Below are positions 45,885 to 57,039 of a stretch of DNA of 64,000 nt, in pieces. The stretch lies in NCBI RefSeq assembly GCF_037126465.1, contig NC_088204.1:62679807-62743806 (forward strand). Reading direction: 5' to 3'. Under the pieces are notes generated by a model that saw only the letters and a program-made list of their open reading frames with translations, did no database searches and was not told the DNA's origin. The stretch comes from Ornithodoros turicata (Eukaryota > Arthropoda > Arachnida > Ixodida > Argasidae). Position 1 is the stretch's first letter. Each line of letters opens with the position of its first letter. Made by a program: the position numbers and the translations under genes.

Positions 45885-46560
45885 ATGTGTCTACTAACAG
45901 CCTAAAGCCTTACCAGCAGATAATAGCTTGCTAGATCTTTCAGTCTGACCTTTTTGCCATGAACATCCCAGCATGGTCCCTGACTGGATGCTACGCAGAG
46001 CATTTCCGTGCAAGATACACAAAAGTGATGGCATAATACAGCGCGTGCTTGACTTTCGATGGATGTTTTAAATCAATTAACTAGGAAACACGGACGTTAC
46101 CTTGGTTGTAACCTAATGCTCCAAGGAATTCGTCACTGCAGTGTCGATTATACATTAAATTGAATTAAACTTAGATACCTCACCCTTCGTTTTGACTGAG
46201 ATGCTAGGAGACTTTCGCACATGCGGGAGATCGCAAGACAAGCAATATATAGTGTATGTTTTATCTGCGAAAGGAAATGCTTACGCTTGTCCCATCCTAC
46301 GGTTTGCAATACGAGGAAATGCCACTGGCACATATTTCTTTCAGATTAGGCTGCCTTTGACTGAATGTCACAAGACCTTTATATTTTTGCTTTTTATACC
46401 GCAGCACCCATTCGTCGTCATCGGAAACAATCGAAGACGAGACACGGAAAATGACAAGCTGGTGGCCAAGGTTGATAAACTGCAAAAAAGATAATCGGTT
46501 TCTACTGTAAACGTCTGCTCACTTCTAAGGAGGCAAATGAAATATTATTCACTATAGCTA
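45885..46560. other. Unassigned stretch inside the BEL/Pao remnant
   Basis: Lies between the gag and protease pieces but shows no recognisable protein. A separate insertion or strongly decayed gag-pol sequence is equally possible. Confidence 0.4.
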
Positions 46561-46745
46561 CATGCAGAAGAACATGATCCTAAGTGCTCCTGAGACCATC
46601 CCATTTTTGTCCCCAGGTGTTGTCCCTAGGATCATCTCTCATTCTAACACTTTTCTAACAAATTGAGGATCCTATGGGGATATTCCCAGGATGTCATTTC
46701 TGTCCCACAGTGCCATCCTCAGGATGAGTGATGTCAGTGAGGGAT
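46560..46745. repeat. GGATG/CATCC-rich degenerate repeat
   Basis: CCTAGGATCATC, AGGATCCTATGGGGAT, CCCAGGATGTC, CCTCAGGATGAG and GGGATGTCAG recur within 190 bp. A second patch with the same style lies at 53196-53345 (GGACATCC, GGGATGTCC). Confidence 0.5.
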
Positions 46746-46746
46746 G

Positions 46747-47004
46747 TCAGCATGCTCTTGGAGGAGCTACTGGAGTCTTCACTTTAGTTGATGTTTCTTC
46801 GTTACTCTTTGTCCAGTTTGGATTACATACTGGAGTAATATGTCTTGGGGAACACTTGGAGCACTTAACCACTCCACAATCTCTGCACTTGTGACTTCGT
46901 TTGGCATAGTGAAAGCATCTGTCGCTGCGTGCGAGAATGGTCTTTCTTGTATCGAGGCTGATCGGCTTGCTTGCATGGTTATTGGACACGCAGAACATGT
47001 ACAC
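46747..47004 (-). pseudogene. BEL/Pao gag zinc-knuckle region
   Basis: The frame reads TRKTILARSDRCFHYAKRSH, then KCRDCGVVKCSKCSPRHITP and VCNPN. The spacing of Cys and His follows the double zinc knuckle of BEL/Pao gag (RCFRC...GH...C...C..C...H....C), with the second Cys of the first knuckle changed to Tyr (CFHY). It ends in a frame without further family resemblance. Confidence 0.65.
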
Positions 47005-47019
47005 TCAAGGCTTTCCCGT

Positions 47020-47275
47020 TCCATTCGAACCCAGGTACCTCCCAGTCTCGACGTGACATGGCCAGCACGATGCCATATGGCCCGCATGATGCCGGCTGTG
47101 CTGTCTTGTGTTTTTCCGGTGTTTTCCTCAGATGATTTCAGAGCTATGTCGGCTCAGTTCACTTGGAAGTCGTCCCAGGACGCACGTTCCCCCAGGGCGT
47201 TGGTCGTGACGTTGCCCACCTCTGTGAGGCCGACAACGGCGAGCTCTTTCACAAGCACCATCGCCATCATCACCC
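47020..47275 (+). mobile_element. Rearranged SINE: inverted head next to forward body
   Basis: The body at 47093-47275 (GTCGGCTCAGTTCAC, GAAGTCGTCCCAGGACGCA, GTGAGGCCGACAACGGCGAG) is in forward orientation. Just upstream at 47027-47060, ATTCGAACCCAGGTACCTCC is the reverse complement of a SINE B-box region (GGAGGTACCYGGGTTCGAAT). Either two SINEs met head to head or the head was inverted. It interrupts BEL/Pao gag. Confidence 0.65.
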
Positions 47276-47567
47276 ATTCCATTCCAAGTGTCTGGAGCGG
47301 CAGCTGGTGGTAGATATCTCTTTTGGCAGTTATCGTTGCGTCCTCCATCACCATCTGACGATTTCAAACACGCACTGGCTTCTTTCCCTACTTTCTACTT
47401 CGTTCTTGAGAAATTTCAAAAATGCTTCAAACCGGTTACCACTTTTGCTTTGACTGCTCGGCGTCATGTTTCCAATGGTACTCTAAGTTGAGCTCTGAAG
47501 GTACCACCTTCCTCAATACAGAAAGGAGTAAAACGCAGGAACTATCCGAGTTCACTCTGCCTGGACT

Positions 47568-47843
47568 TCATCTGTCATAGCTCGCACCCTTTTCACGTTT
47601 TTGGCATTTTGCACGATCGTGAAGACGTGCCATGTGCTCATCGCTTAAAAGTTCTGTTCTTCCGAACCTTTCACGCAGAAGCTCAACTGCGACGGCATAG
47701 TTTTCATTCGTGATATGTATTCCTTCGATAGCTGTTATCGCCTTGCCCGTAGGGTAACTCTTCAGGTATTTAAATTTGTGGACACTTGGTAATTCATTGT
47801 TCTGATGAATTGCTGAATCATATTGGTTCCAGAAGCTTTTCAT
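47568..47843 (-). pseudogene. BEL/Pao gag, DUF1759 region
   Basis: The frame carries FWNQYDSAIHQNNELPSVHK, FKYLKSYPTGKAITAIEGI, and ENYAVAVELLRERFGRTELL with AHMARLHD-like follow-up. This is the DUF1759 gag domain of BEL/Pao elements, which forms the particle shell. About 90 codons are open. The following part is lost to the SINE and frame changes. Confidence 0.8.
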
Positions 47844-47879
47844 TGACGTTATTCTCCATTAAGTTTTGCAATTTCCACT

Positions 47880-48550
47880 TTAGGAAGCTTGACGCTGACT
47901 AAATATCACTGACGTTTGTGGCAAAATTACGTTGTTTGTGCTTGAAGATACTACCGTTCGTTCGATTCCAGCATCGCTTCTTGATATCTTGCGGTTTAAT
48001 TTCTTTTTGGCAATAATGACGTAGTCTTCGTATCCTCCTGATCCTGATCCTCGACTGTCACAGATTCGACACCCCTTGAGCCACGCTCGCCTACTCGAGC
48101 AGCGGTACACATACTTTTCTCTGGCCACTCTGCTCGGCCCAGTACGACACCACACGCAGCGGCCTGTGACCAAAGCTGTTTTGGCTTTCTTGAGCGATTC
48201 AGGTCTTATCAATAGCCTGTGAACTCCAGTTGTGCAATCTCCACTCTTCAGTGCCCCATTCTCACCCTCAAGACCTCATGCTTTTCTTTTAAAGCCATCT
48301 TCTGTAATCCATCTCATCATTCTTTCACTGTTTGTTAGTCATCTTTTCTGTTGTCATCTTTGTCTGTAATCTGTCTCATCCTTCTTTCACCCTTTGTTAG
48401 TCTATCCTTTACTACCCAGTTCTTTTCTTTTCTTTTATTTATTTCATTCTTCTTTCTTCACCTTCATTATTTCTTTTTGTTGCAGAATAGCAAGCCAACG
48501 TCACGTTTGGCCTACCTTTCCCCCGTTTTTTTCCTTTCGTCTAGTATTCC
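47880..48550 (-). other. Unassigned part of the BEL/Pao remnant with pyrimidine-rich tract
   Basis: Between the gag N-terminus and the DUF1759 piece. 48290-48550 is almost pure C/T on the plus strand (TTCTTTTCTTTTATTT-like words), probably expanded simple sequence. The 110-codon frame at 47880-48212 has no recognised motif. Confidence 0.4.
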
Positions 48551-48559
48551 CCCCTAATC

Positions 48560-48806
48560 CTGCCAATTCCTCTTCTAGAGAGTCAACATCAGTAAACACT
48601 TCGATTTCGTTATTCAGCTCCCTCAGTGACTTTTCTTTTGACATTACAATATTGAGACAATCTTTCTTGAGACGTTCTCACCGATGAACGTTGTTTCCCT
48701 GACGACAAGAGCATCGATGTCACTCACAAGTTTCAGGCACTCATTGTGTACAGCCACGCACGATACTCCGTTTCTTCTTGAGTCGGTCGGGCTTCCTTGG
48801 GTTCAT
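48560..48806 (-). pseudogene. BEL/Pao gag N-terminus
   Basis: ATG at 48806 gives MNPRKPDRLKKKRSIVRGCT, then a stop. In another frame follow SDIDALVVRETT and SLRELNNEIEVFTDVDSLEE. A basic start followed by a heptad-like region ending in an acidic segment is the usual N-terminus of BEL/Pao gag. Only about 30 bp separate the ATG from the candidate LTR at 48838. Confidence 0.6.
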
Positions 48807-48837
48807 TTCGTCGAGAGTATCCCCGGCTTGATGAATG

Positions 48838-50420
48838 TTAGTAGTATGGGATAGACACTCCTTGCTCCCAACACTACAAGGCTTCTGGACATGTTTAATT
48901 AGCAATTAGAACTAACTAGGACCCTCACAGTAATCAGGATCATCAAGTGAGTAATCACATTAATTGAGGAGCATCTAACTCGTGTCCAGACCAGCCTGTC
49001 TGTTATGGGCAGCCAATGCCTATAAGAAGAAAAATATATAGAAATAGATTTGAGAGAGTGAGTTTAGTTCAAGATCAATGACAGCATCTTGAAGAAAGTG
49101 CTCCACAACGGACGCTGACCATCTCTGAGCGACGGAGCACAGCGGCAGGTGGCTACCTACTTGCAAAGCATCGCACTAGGTGGCGACACCGCCCTTCTTG
49201 TGACCTCCACATCTGGACATCCTGGAACGTCAGGTGTGACGTCATGATGGCATGTCGGGACAGGTTAGGACAGCTCTGGACATGCAAGGAGCAAAACACT
49301 CATAATCGAGACAGACGAATGCAAGCTGCTGTGAAAGCAAGAGTAAATATGCTAACAAGGGACATCATCAATAGCTAACAACAAAAGAATTAGTTACACA
49401 ACAAATGGGCCCACCACAACAGCAGTCACAGGGAGTGCAGAACGATGCATCTGCTCCATCCGACAGCCAGGCACAGAACTGATTCGTAATGCTTTTTTCT
49501 TCTCTATAAAGTCACACTTCTACACACCTCTAGCGGTTACTTTCTCAACTAATTTCATGACAAAATTATTAAGAATCACGCCAGCGCTACTCTCGTTCCC
49601 AAAGTAGCTTTTGCGGAAGATAAAAAATGGCGGTGATGCCCTTACCGATGCAACAGCAACTAGTGCCCGGCATGCACAGGCACATCACTCCTAATCGCAA
49701 ACAAAGCAGGGACAAAGTTATCACGTGCAAAAGAATTAGTTACACAACAAATCAGCCCACTGTCCACCACAACGGCAGTCATGAGCACAGCAGAACGAAG
49801 TGTCCATTCCATCCGACAACCAGGCGCAGAACTGAATCGTAATGCTTTTTTCTCCTCTGTAAAGACATGCGTCTCTCCCTCTTGGGGTTACTTTCTGAAC
49901 TAATTGAATCGCAACATTATGAAGAATCGTTCTAGGACTATTCCATTCAAATCAAGGTTGCGGCCCTGCTAGCGTCATCACCAAGATAAGAACGATCAAC
50001 AACAATCTTTCTTGTTGAAAAAAGAAAAAATTCAAAGCTAGATGCCTCAACAAAGGAAAGCATGCAGGTCAGGGCATGTCAGGATATTGCTGAACGAGCG
50101 CTGTTACATCAGAAAAAATCGCACGACTGCTGAGCGACAGGGGAAAGCAAACACAGGAAAACAGTAGAACAGAGTGAAAAAGACACTGACCATCATCAGA
50201 GTATTTTCAAGTCCACTGCATTCCGTCCTTGTAAATCCGCTCGACACAAAATCCACCTGAATCATCGCACACCATTCACTAGTGACGAACCACACTTCCG
50301 TACCCCATCAGAGGCAAACTGAATCCCACCGAGGCTATGCTTTTCCACTAATGGCCAACACAACTGCTAGGAACGGAATCAACACATGCCACGTCCACAC
50401 TCCCCACTGGCTAGCTCCGG
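48838..50420 (-). repeat. Candidate LTR of the BEL/Pao element (inverted partner at 57040-58393)
   Basis: This block returns in reverse orientation at 57040-58393. Shared text includes CCAGAAGCCTTGTAGTGTT, AATTAGTTCTAATTGCTAAT (inverse here), the NRKQSxDKVI-encoding stretch and the CTAGCGGTTACTTTCTCAAC stretch. It lies directly upstream of the gag start in the right orientation for a 5' LTR. Inside, a 130-bp segment with TAATGCTTTTTTCT occurs twice (near 49480 and 49835). No clear TG...CA ends or primer-binding site were found, so the LTR reading is provisional. Confidence 0.55.
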
Positions 50421-52034
50421 TTTATGCAGCCATAGCTATTCGAGCAAAAGTGCACTTACTTTTGCTTCTTCCACTGCTTCTACGCAGAAGCAAGCGGCTC
50501 CGTACAGCTGAATTCAGAAGAAGTATGCTTGTTTGTTCATTTGGTTTGTTGGTTATTTGATAGATGCTGTTGCTTGTGTATTCGCTTTGCTCGATATGTT
50601 GACGAAGTAAGCTGTTTGTAGGTTTGAGTATTTGAGCAGAAATGCTGGTATCCGAGCGCAGGGTATAAATTCTTATGAAGCACGCTACCCTCAGTGTAAA
50701 TTCATTATTTTGAATGTGAGTCTGCTTTACTGCATGACAGGACGTGGCATCCTCAAATGGGGAGTGAAAAGAACATTGGTGCGCTTGATTGATAGTAATC
50801 TAAGTAATACCGAAATTATAGTTTCCATAATAAGAATAGTTTTAAGCCTCCTAAAATTATACTTGAGAGTAGTACGGGCTTTTTGTGATGGTTTTTCTAA
50901 ACTGCAACACTACCCAGACAACACGAAACTTTGTAGGGACATCCCAAACAGGTCCCAACATCCGCAGTCCCACAGGCGATGTATCTAGTACATTGGTAGG
51001 ATGTGCGTTTGAAACGCAGCATTTGAAATCCGCGAAATCGCCCTGTGGATGCCAAATTGGGACGTTCGGCGATGAGCAGTACCGAAAGCAGCGGGAAGGA
51101 GGCCGCTCGGGCGTCCATTGTGATGCGACTCTGCTACGGAACTGTCGTTAGCAATGGCAAGCAAAAGTAAGTATATTTAAACTTTCTGCACTCTTGAACT
51201 GCATTGTTATGTGACTACTATTGCGGGTGCAGACCCATCATGACCACGTCAGGCAGATGCAGCTGAAACACAAAGCGCGTCTCCCGGTTGCTTTGCTCTT
51301 TGCAGACGAGGTGACGTGTTAGGATTATGTGTGGTCTGCATAGTCTTGAGAGGTATTTCACTATGAAGAAATGTAGACAAATATTTCACCGTCACTTAGG
51401 GAAAGCGGTGCAAGGAAACTTATCAGCAATTAATGTGCCCTCATTTGCTGCTTTTACTTCCTCCAAAACGTGCCCTTCGAAGATATGAAATCCGTTCTGT
51501 GTCCGTTGAGAACACGGCTGTGCCAGCTAACATTTTCGCGGTTTCTAGTCTATTACCCTTTCACAAAGTTGACACCGTGTTGAGTGAAACATCCATGGAA
51601 TCGAGTTGTCAGAACCAAGAATACGAGGGAGACGCTTCCCCATCCAGTGTTCCTCTGCATGCTAACTTTGAAGAGCAGCCGAGGTTGTGGGCGCTTGCAT
51701 CGTCTGTGTGACATGTAGATCTGACAAAAGTGTTGAAATTGCTGAAGACGCAGCCGTCATTTATCGATCTCCCAGCTTGTGGTAGCAATGTCCTGCTACG
51801 AACCCCACGTTTTGCATCCGGTGTGGAAGGAATGGAAGATGGAAAACATTGCCATTTCGGTTTGGCAAGAGGTTCGCACTGGAGGGATTAAGTCATGCAA
51901 ATACTATACGAAATTGCGATAATTATGAACGTCACTGGACTTCCGCTGACAAAAGATCAGTTTTGGCCTATACTCTGCCACATCATGTTTGAGAGCAAGT
52001 TTCACGTTCTTGTGATTAATCTCCCATTTTTGGC
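50421..52034. other. Intergenic, no recognisable gene
   Basis: Frames of up to 118 codons (50632-50988) lack motifs. Words of the GGGACATCCC type appear at 50935-50965, as at 53.2 kb. Nothing else is identified. Confidence 0.4.
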
Positions 52035-52038
52035 ACCG

Positions 52039-52575
52039 TTGCATATTCACCTGTACATTTAACTCCCTTTGTATGGTTGTCTTGCAGTGAGCCGTATTCG
52101 CTCCATCTCTACTTCTGCTCTTCCTTCGGCTGCCCAGACCAGAAGCGCAATTGAACTGCCCCACATCCTGTACCAGGAACATTCCAGTTTGTGCTCTTTT
52201 GTTAGTTTCGTTTGGACAATTTCCTTGCACACTCACTGAATTTTTTGTATGGTCTACGGGCTTGTGGTATGTCTTGCATCTATACCATTGTTGCATATTC
52301 ACCTGTACATTTCATTTCCTCTGTATAAATAGCGAGTTTTAGTGGATCGTACGTTAACGCATTTGCGTACGCAAGAGCTAGCGTTGCTGGTTCTGTGCAC
52401 GACCACAACATAGAGAATGCTTCACGCATTGCGCAGAACCACCACGCTATTCCTTATATACGCAAAGGCGATAGCGTACGGTGCATTAAAACTCTCTATT
52501 GAATTGCAGTCAGCCGTATTCGCCATACCTCTGCCTCAGCTTCTGCTCTTTCCTCAGCTATCCAAGCCAGAAATG
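52039..52575. repeat. Direct duplication, second copy split by a MITE
   Basis: TTGCATATTCACCTGTACATTT begins at 52039 and again at 52291 (one-base differences). AGCCGTATTCGC and TCTGCTCTT...CTCAGCT/CGGCT follow in both. In the second copy the halves are separated by the MITE at 52334-52494. Confidence 0.7.
52334..52494. mobile_element. MITE with about 40-bp inverted ends (GAGTTTTA...TAAAACTC)
   Basis: Left end GAGTTTTAGTGGATCGTACG and right end (reverse complement) GAGTTTTAATGCACCGTACG continue to match through CGC.TTTGCGTA. The middle is about 80 bp. It interrupts the second unit of a direct duplication. Confidence 0.8.
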
Positions 52576-53195
52576 CGCCTCTACGAGGTAACATAATAAA
52601 ATTTGAGGGAAAATATGTTCAGTACCTGTCGTTACTTACAACATCCTATATTTGAACTTTTGCACTGCCTTTTCTTGTTGCGAGTTGCATTATCAAAGTC
52701 CGACGCTGCGGTGTGATGCAGAAGGGATTTCATGAATGTTGCAGTTGCATATTATAATGCCTATACTTGCTTATAATGAGCTTAAACTTCTGCTACCTCA
52801 CCATTTGACCCGTTTCGGGTTGGGAACCCTTTAGTGTTTTTACAGAGGGCAATTTAACAATCTACTTGGAGCTTTAAATTTCTTTAGAAGCGGCAGCTGC
52901 TATCCCCTCATTTGGATTCTTTAGTGTTTACAGGGAATAGTTATAACCCCGTACAAGTGTTAGTATTTGTTGGAACTGTGATATTTTATTAGCTTCATAG
53001 TATTAATGGTCAACGTGCTGGATGATGACAGATGTAACTCAAAGGAACAATAAAATGTCATGTTTACTCACGGTGTGTGCATGTTGCTTGCAGTGCTTAT
53101 AATACATTATATGGCTTAAAAGGTGGAAAAGACATCACTAAAACGGGGACGGCACGAGAGGGAGGGGCTCCTCAGCGATATCCCATTCATGTCTG
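52576..53195. other. Intergenic, no recognisable feature
   Basis: AT-rich, only very short frames, no repeat recognised. Confidence 0.45.
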
Positions 53196-53345
53196 ATGCA
53201 CATCCCTCGAGGACATCCACAGGATCTCCCTGAAACATTTCTCGGTGTCTAATTTTTTCATTTTTGGGACAAGTTTAGGCTGTGTTTGGAACATCCCCGG
53301 GATGTCCGCAACATCCCCAATATGACATCCCAGTAACATTTATCG
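53196..53345. repeat. GGATGTCC/GGACATCC-rich degenerate repeat
   Basis: GAGGACATCCACAGGAT, GGAACATCCCCGGGATGTCC, GCAACATCCCC and GACATCCCAG recur in 150 bp. The style matches 46560-46745. Confidence 0.55.
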
Positions 53346-53367
53346 GACCATTTCGTGTTGTCTGAAT

Positions 53368-53705
53368 TTTCCAACTGGGACCAGTTCAAAACCAGTTTGC
53401 AGCTGGTCCGAGCTTGAACTGGTCCCAGTTCAATAACACAGTTTGAGCTGGTCCCAGTTTGAACTGGGACCAGTTCAAAACCAGTTTGCAGCTGGTCCCA
53501 GTTCAATAACACAGTTTGAGCTGGTTCCAGTTTGAACTGGGACCAGTTGAAAACCAGTTTGCAGCTGGTCCCAGCTTGAACTGGTCCCAGTTCAATAACA
53601 CAGCTTGAGCTGGTCCCAGTTTGAACTGGGACCAGTTCAAAACCAGTTGGCAGCTGGTCCCAGCTTGAACTGGTCCCAGTTCAAAATACCAGCTGCCAAC
53701 TGGTC
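53368..53705. repeat. Palindromic minisatellite 1 (CCAGTT/AACTGG units)
   Basis: Four long units of about 70-94 bp, each with AACTGGGACCAGTT, AAACCAGTTTGCAGCTGGTC and CCCAGTTCAATAACACAG. CCAGTT and AACTGG alternate, so each unit folds on itself (CCAGTTTGAACTGG). Apparent open frames across it are by-products of the repeat. Confidence 0.92.
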
Positions 53706-54984
53706 GCAGCCGAAGTAGCAACGTTTCTCCTCCAAGCGGAACTGAGCCACTCGGGAGCTCATTTGGATCTCCATGATGATACCCACAGATGCATGATACT
53801 GAAATAAACATGAATTATTTTATTGTGCACTTGTGAAACAGACATTTTGTATTTCACGATGCAGTTTCTCACTGACTTTACAGAAACGGTTGAGGAAAAC
53901 AGGAAGCATTCCGGGCAGCCGTGGAAGTCATGTCATCAGTTGGTTTTCTACGTATAGAGCTGCAGAAGACTATCATTAATAATTCATTTAGTTCACTATA
54001 CACACATATGTCACAGACACTCACCTTTACCTGTGTATCCCCCATTACAGGAGGCGCTTGTGGAGTTCGACATATTGCTTCCCAGTCGTCCTGTGAAGCA
54101 CAATATTATCACCAAAACATGAATTGAAAGGCACAACTACTCCACAACAGACTCACATGCTTTTCCGATCCACGCCACGAGTACTCTGGTGAGCTATGCG
54201 GATTCTAGAGCAACCTGTGTTTTCCGTGTGAAGGATCTGAAACACGAGAATGACATGGATTAAAAGCGGGAACGCGCAGACTAACGGCACATGATGAATA
54301 AAAGAACGAGAAACCAAGAGACACTTTTCACAGCGTGTGGTGTGCAAAAAGTTGCTTTGTTAACGTTAACATCGCATTTGCATAAACCGGGCTTTGGTCG
54401 TGAAAGAAACGCGTCCAAATGTTCTCGTGCAACACACTGGGGAGACAAACTTTACGTGCAGCAGGACGGTACCATTATTTATATTCCTGCTTTGTTCGCA
54501 GGAAGCAAAAAACACTTGAGCATAGTACTCACGATGAAGCAGTCTTCGCAGCTGCAACAGAGCCGCAATCGCATGACACCTGTCTGGTCGTACTGAAGCC
54601 GATGACGCTCACTGTAATTTATATTGTCGCATGTCACGCTAATAACATTAAGAGCAAAAATGTCACTTGGGGCATGCTGAGACGAACGGGAAACGCCAAA
54701 ACACGGCAGACAAGCGCGAACGCTGCATCTGGAAGCAGCAAGCGACCGTTACACCTTGTTCAAACGCATCATTCATCAGGGGAGCAGGAACGCGCAAAAT
54801 ATGCAAACATAATTCCAAATTAGCTTTTGTTAACATTAGCGCACCTTCAAAAAAATAGAAATATGATTTTTTTTACTATAAAGTTGCTTTCCGATCGTCC
54901 CCCAACCTTTCTTTCGTAATCTTCATATATGTTATTACAAACCTATCCCGGAACCCAAACCGAAACTTCTCCCAAACATGTCAG
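53706..54984. other. Intergenic between the two minisatellites
   Basis: Frames of 100-134 codons occur at 54291-54823 in overlapping phases but have no family motif. I cannot support a gene. Confidence 0.4.
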
Positions 54985-55500
54985 CTGGTCGAGCTTGAAC
55001 TGGCACCACTTCACTTTCCAGTTGCCACCTGCCCAGCTTGAACTGGTACAAGGTCATGTCCAGTTGCCTCCAGCCCAGTTTGAACTGGTACCAGTTCATG
55101 TCCAGTTGCCACCAGCCCAGTTTGAACTGGCACCACTTCACTTTCCAGTTGCCACCCCCACCTTCAACTGGTACCAGGTCATGTCCAGTTGCCTCCAGCC
55201 CAGTTTGAACTGGTACCAGCTCATGTCCAGTTGCCATCAGCCCAGTTTGAACTGGTACCACTTCACTTTCTAGTTGTCACCTGCCCAGCTTGAACTGGTA
55301 CCAGCTCATGTCCACTTGCCACCAGCCCAGTTTGAACTGGTACCAGTTCATGTCCAGTTGCCACCAGCCCAGCTTGAACTGGTACCACTTCACTTTCCAG
55401 TTGCCACCAGCCAAGCTTGAACTGGTACCACTTCACTTTCCAGTTGCCACCAGCCCAGCTTGAACTGGTACCACTTTAGTTTCCAGTTGCCGCCAGTTTG
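54985..55500. repeat. Palindromic minisatellite 2 (42-bp units, 12 copies)
   Basis: Twelve units of about 42 bp built as CCAGCCCAGTTTGAACTGGT plus ACCAGTTCATGTCCAGTTGC. The best units contain the 16-bp perfect palindrome GAACTGGTACCAGTTC. Variants end in CACTTCACTTTCCAGTTGCC. The core CCAGTT-TG-AACTGG is shared with minisatellite 1, which lies about 1.3 kb away. Confidence 0.95.
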
Positions 55501-55564
55501 ATCCCACTTGGTTCCAGTTCATGAGCAGTTGGAGGCAACTGGGAACAAACTGGTACTAGTTGAC

Positions 55565-56169
55565 TTCCCAGTTCATTTTTTTGCCTGGGGTGAAAATCAT
55601 TAATATAGTAGGAATGCAATGACATCATATGTCTGCTCCAGTAACGCATTCCATTTAGTCCTCCATCATGAGTGAACGGAACTTTGTCCCCCAGGCTTTC
55701 GCGCCTTTTTATTCGCAGTCGTGCAGGTGTAGCCTCAGACAATGAGTATATGACCATAGGAAAGGTTGAGCGCCATGCATTACATAATCCTGGTGATGAC
55801 GTTGAGTGTTCTAGGGCCTCAGTTATTATTTTAAAGAGCAGTGGTAATTTACTGCTGCTGTGATTCTAATGATAGAAAGCACCAGGGGTGTTTTCTGATA
55901 AGTTGAGTTTCATGTATGAGTGAATATCATAAAGAGTAGGACAAAGGAAATAACCTTGAGATTCACTAAATAATAGAAGGGTTTGTCTTTGCTGCTGCGT
56001 AGAACCACTCTGCACCTCTTCACACAGGATGTGATGCTGTCATGCAGTGGCTCTATCTTTCAGGTGTCTGTAGCAATGCGTTGACTGTTACTGGAGAAAA
56101 AATGCAGCATCAGAAAACGGGAGATTGGTCGAACATGTGCATTGTCTTGGACGGATTTACAATGAGCAC
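55565..56169. other. Intergenic, no recognisable feature
   Basis: No motif-bearing frame and no repeat in common with other parts was seen. Confidence 0.4.
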
Positions 56170-56540
56170 TGTTTTTTGAATAAGAGGAGTGTGTGTGTGT
56201 GTGTTTAGAAATAGTTTGCTGAAGAAGAGTGTGTTTTCCACTTTGTTCAACTTTTTTTCTGTGCTTTTTTTCCCGCATTGCCTGACAAACATGCGATTTT
56301 TCCTGGCATGACAGTGCTTGTTGAGCAATATCCTGACATGCCCAGACTTGTTCTGTCTCATAATGCACGTTTTCCTTCTGCATGTAGTTCTGTATTTTTT
56401 TCTTTTTTACTAGAAACCTTTTTGAAGCACTGTCTTGACGATGTCGATAGTGCTGCCACGCAATTGATCTAAACAGAAGTAGTGCTAGAACGATTGTTAA
56501 TTCTGAGATTCAATTAGTTAAGAGAGTAAGGGGGTCAGGC
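56170..56540 (+). repeat. Extra partial copy of the candidate LTR repeat
   Basis: AGTGCTAGAACGATT, TGCAATTCAATTAGTTAAGA-like text and ATTGCCTGACAAACATGCGA resemble 57230-57560 in the same orientation, at lower identity. A (GT)8 run lies at 56190-56205. Together with 57040-58393 this forms a direct pair. Confidence 0.55.
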
Positions 56541-57039
56541 GCATGGCTTTATTCAGAAGCAACAACGCGTCATTATTCAGTTATCTGCAAGGCTCTTGGA
56601 TGGGACAGACATACCTCACTGAGCTCGTCTTATTTAGCCGTTGATGGTGTTACTTGTTAGGATATTTTCTTCTTTCCTGTATTCGTAAGTCTCATTTAGT
56701 AAGACTGTGGGTATGAAATGCTTAATTCCTACAATCACCTCTCACGTGTGGTGTTTTTCTGTGATACTTTTTTTGTTTCCTATGCAATCATTATATTAGA
56801 ATAAAGGAAATAATTGTGGGATAGTGATTCAATAGAGCATACGTGTCCTCGAACCATGCAGCTGTATGCATGGGTGATGACGTCATACCGCGACTCTATT
56901 GTTTCAGGTGGACCTCGTCCAGAGGAGATGGGTTGGACATTAGTGGAAAAAACAGTGTAGCCCTGAGACAATAGGATGACGTCACAACCAATGAACAAGG
57001 CCCGCAGTGAGCACAAGGATTCACGTCTCTCTTGGCCAC

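Noticed and set aside
54291..54823. Overlapping plus-strand frames of 101 and 134 codons
   Set aside because: No motif, no consistent splice sites, and composition unlike the transposon genes in the window.
54935..55273. Long open frames on both strands across the 55-kb minisatellite
   Set aside because: They arise because the 42-bp unit is a multiple of three. The translation is itself a tandem repeat without family resemblance.
53368..55500. CRISPR array
   Set aside because: The repeats are contiguous without unique spacers, and the sequence is eukaryotic.
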